The notes under the pieces were generated by a model that ran no database searches, was not told the DNA's origin, and worked only from the letters and a program-made list of their open reading frames with translations. Position numbers and translations under genes: made by a program. From NCBI RefSeq assembly GCF_000423505.1, contig NZ_AUIC01000005.1, positions 1 to 64,000 of the forward strand: a stretch of DNA of 64,000 nt. Reading direction: 5' to 3'. Numbering within the stretch: position 1 is the first letter of the stretch; every line of letters begins with the position of its first letter. Below, one piece after another: positions 62,685 to 64,000 of this stretch. This DNA is from Pseudoclavibacter soli DSM 23366 (GTDB lineage: Bacteria; Actinomycetota; Actinomycetes; Actinomycetales; Microbacteriaceae).

Positions 62685-64000
62685 GCGTCGCAGCCTCGAG
62701 TGAATTCGCCGTCGAGCTGCTCGCTGCCCTCGTGGCTCGCGGCCTGACTGACGTGGTGGTGAGCCCGGGTTCGCGGTCGCAGGCCCTGGCCCTGGCCGCC
62801 GCTGAGTTCGAGCGTGCCGGCTTGGTGCGGCTCACCGTGCGCATCGACGAGCGTGAAGCTGGCTTCGTGGCCCTCGGGCTGAGCAAAGCGACCGGGCGAG
62901 CGCCGGCGGTCATCACCACCTCGGGGTCAGCGGTCGGCAACCTGATGCCTGCCGTCATGGAGGCCGCTCGCGGCGGTGATCCGCTGCTGCTGCTGACCGC
63001 CGACCGGCCAGCGCAGATGCGCGGCACTGGCGCCAATCAGACCACTGCACAGGCCGGCATGTTCGGCGCCTTCGCACAGCTCGCGCTTGATATTCCCGTT
63101 GCGGAATACGAGTCGGCACCGGCCGCCGCTGCAACCCGTCTGGCAGACCACGTGCAGGGCGTCACCGGGCCGGTGCAGCTCAACCTGCAGTTCATCGAGC
63201 CGCTCTCTGGTGCACACGGCGACGTGGGCCGAGCCGTGCAACGCGCTCGGGCATCCTGCGGCACTCGGCATTCGTCGGCGCGCACAGCGATGTCGGATGC
63301 GGTGGTCACTGTGCCGGCGCAGGGCACGCTGGTCGTCGCTGGGCAGGGGGCCGATGCCGAACTTGTGCGCCGTGCCTCAGATGCCGGGGTGCGTGTGATC
63401 GCCGAGGTCACTTCAGCGGCCAGGTCGCGACACAACGTCGCCGATTACCGCGCCTGGCTCGATGCCGGCGCACCCGGTGTGACGCACGTGGTGGTCACGG
63501 GGCTGCCTACGCTCTCCCGCCAGGTGTGGCGGCTCGGGTTGCGCGACGATCTCACGCTGCTCGCGGTGGCGCCCGCGGGCGTCGAGTATTTCGATCCGCA
63601 ACACCGGGGTCGCCGTGTCGATGGTGTGCGCTTCGCCGGTGAGGGTGAGCGCCGCCCGCCGGTCGCCCCGCTGACTTCGGCAGTCGCCGGATCCGCCGAT
63701 GCACCGCTGACTCGAGCCCTGATCGTGGGCGCAGTCTGGCAGAGTGCCGGGCCGAATGACGCAGTCTATCTGGCCTCGTCGACCATGGTGCGTGTGGCGG
63801 ACGAAGCGAGCGGGGCCAGTCGTCTGCCGGTATACGCACATCGTGGTCTGGCTGGCATCGACGGCACTCTCTCGGTGGCCACTGGCGTAGCGACCGGGCG
63901 TGGTCGGGGCACTCTGCGGGTGCTGGTCGGTGACCTGGCCTTCGCCCATGACGCCGGCGGGTTGCTGCGGCCGCAGTGCGAGCCCGAGCCCGCGCTGCAG
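62681..64000 (+). CDS. menD: SEPHCHC synthase (3' end outside window)
   Basis: 440 codons of a thiamine-diphosphate enzyme that joins isochorismate and 2-oxoglutarate in the first committed menaquinone step. It has VVVSPGSRSQALA (~25), RIDEREAGFVALGLSKATG (split; ~55-72), TTSGSAVGNLMPAVMEA (~80), LTADRPAQMRGTGANQT (~105) and, near the end, HRGLAGIDGTLS and GDLAFAHDAGGLL. The GTG start overlaps the previous stop. The frame is open to the window edge. Confidence 0.96.
   Translation, partial: MSVAASSEFAVELLAALVARGLTDVVVSPGSRSQALALAAAEFERAGLVRLTVRIDEREAGFVALGLSKATGRAPAVITTSGSAVGNLMPAVMEAARGGDPLLLLTADRPAQMRGTGANQTTAQAGMFGAFAQLALDIPVAEYESAPAAAATRLADHVQGVTGPVQLNLQFIEPLSGAHGDVGRAVQRARASCGTRHSSARTAMSDAVVTVPAQGTLVVAGQGADAELVRRASDAGVRVIAEVTSAARSRHNVADYRAWLDAGAPGVTHVVVTGLPTLSRQVWRLGLRDDLTLLAVAPAGVEYFDPQHRGRRVDGVRFAGEGERRPPVAPLTSAVAGSADAPLTRALIVGAVWQSAGPNDAVYLASSTMVRVADEASGASRLPVYAHRGLAGIDGTLSVATGVATGRGRGTLRVLVGDLAFAHDAGGLLRPQCEPEPALQ

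Overview
The window is high-GC DNA of an actinobacterium. The dense packing, ATGA/GTGA stop-start overlaps, many leaderless starts, menaquinone genes and a bS22 gene suggest Micrococcales (perhaps Microbacteriaceae-like), but I cannot name the genus. Several gene orders match conserved actinobacterial blocks: proC/HTH/bS22/HAD-IB/glutaredoxin (as M. tuberculosis Rv0500-Rv0508) and phosphatase/thioredoxin/CcdA/ResB/CcsA (as Rv0525-Rv0529).

Region by region. 1-4624 (minus) is an accessory island: a large secreted-type RTX/EF-hand protein running off the left edge, whose apparent N-terminal part is cut off by an in-frame TAA, preceded by two tandem copies of a small companion gene (candidate immunity or chaperone protein), one of them followed by a truncated toxin N-terminus. 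4880-8610 is a heterodimeric ABC exporter. 8696-22762 is a kinase/phosphatase/surface-protein cluster (PP2C, Ser/Thr kinase, 1950-residue Ig-like protein, MoxR, DUF58, transglutaminase-like protein, FHA protein) resembling the PFNA cluster of bifidobacteria; a tRNA-Arg(ACG), a hypothetical gene and a double-FHA ABC transporter follow. 25983-30871 holds a nitroreductase, a MalY-type C-S lyase, a winged-helix regulator, tadA and a universal stress protein.

31085-33453 is a sulfur-stress operon: thioredoxin, CoA-disulfide-reductase/rhodanese fusion and a CstR-like repressor. A matching operator sits before the sulfide:quinone reductase gene at 47705. 33825-37948 is an aldehyde/alcohol dehydrogenase pair divergent from a PucR-type regulator. 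38030-45966 contains a CDF transporter, proC, trkA/trkH, an ArsR regulator, bS22, a HAD phosphatase, a glutaredoxin-like protein and a MarR/MFS efflux operon. 46082-47600 is a SoxR unit: SoxR with its [2Fe-2S] cysteines, a near-perfect SoxR box and a divergent flavin reductase/PPOX operon. 49365-49618 is an odd homopolymer-rich G/C stretch.

49619-64000 is core metabolism: aspS, the cytochrome c maturation operon (phosphatase, TlpA, CcdA, ResB, CcsA), menaquinone genes menC, menB, menE, menA and menD (menD runs off the right edge), nadE and two small membrane proteins. Cytochrome c and menaquinone genes together serve the respiratory chain.

The observations most worth a second look are: the duplicated toxin/companion module with its in-frame stop; repeated acidic-Thr-Val motifs shared by the PP2C tail and the FHA protein; a transglutaminase-like protein lacking the catalytic Cys and His; the two-operator persulfide regulon; and the SoxR box with a 19-bp spacer promoter.
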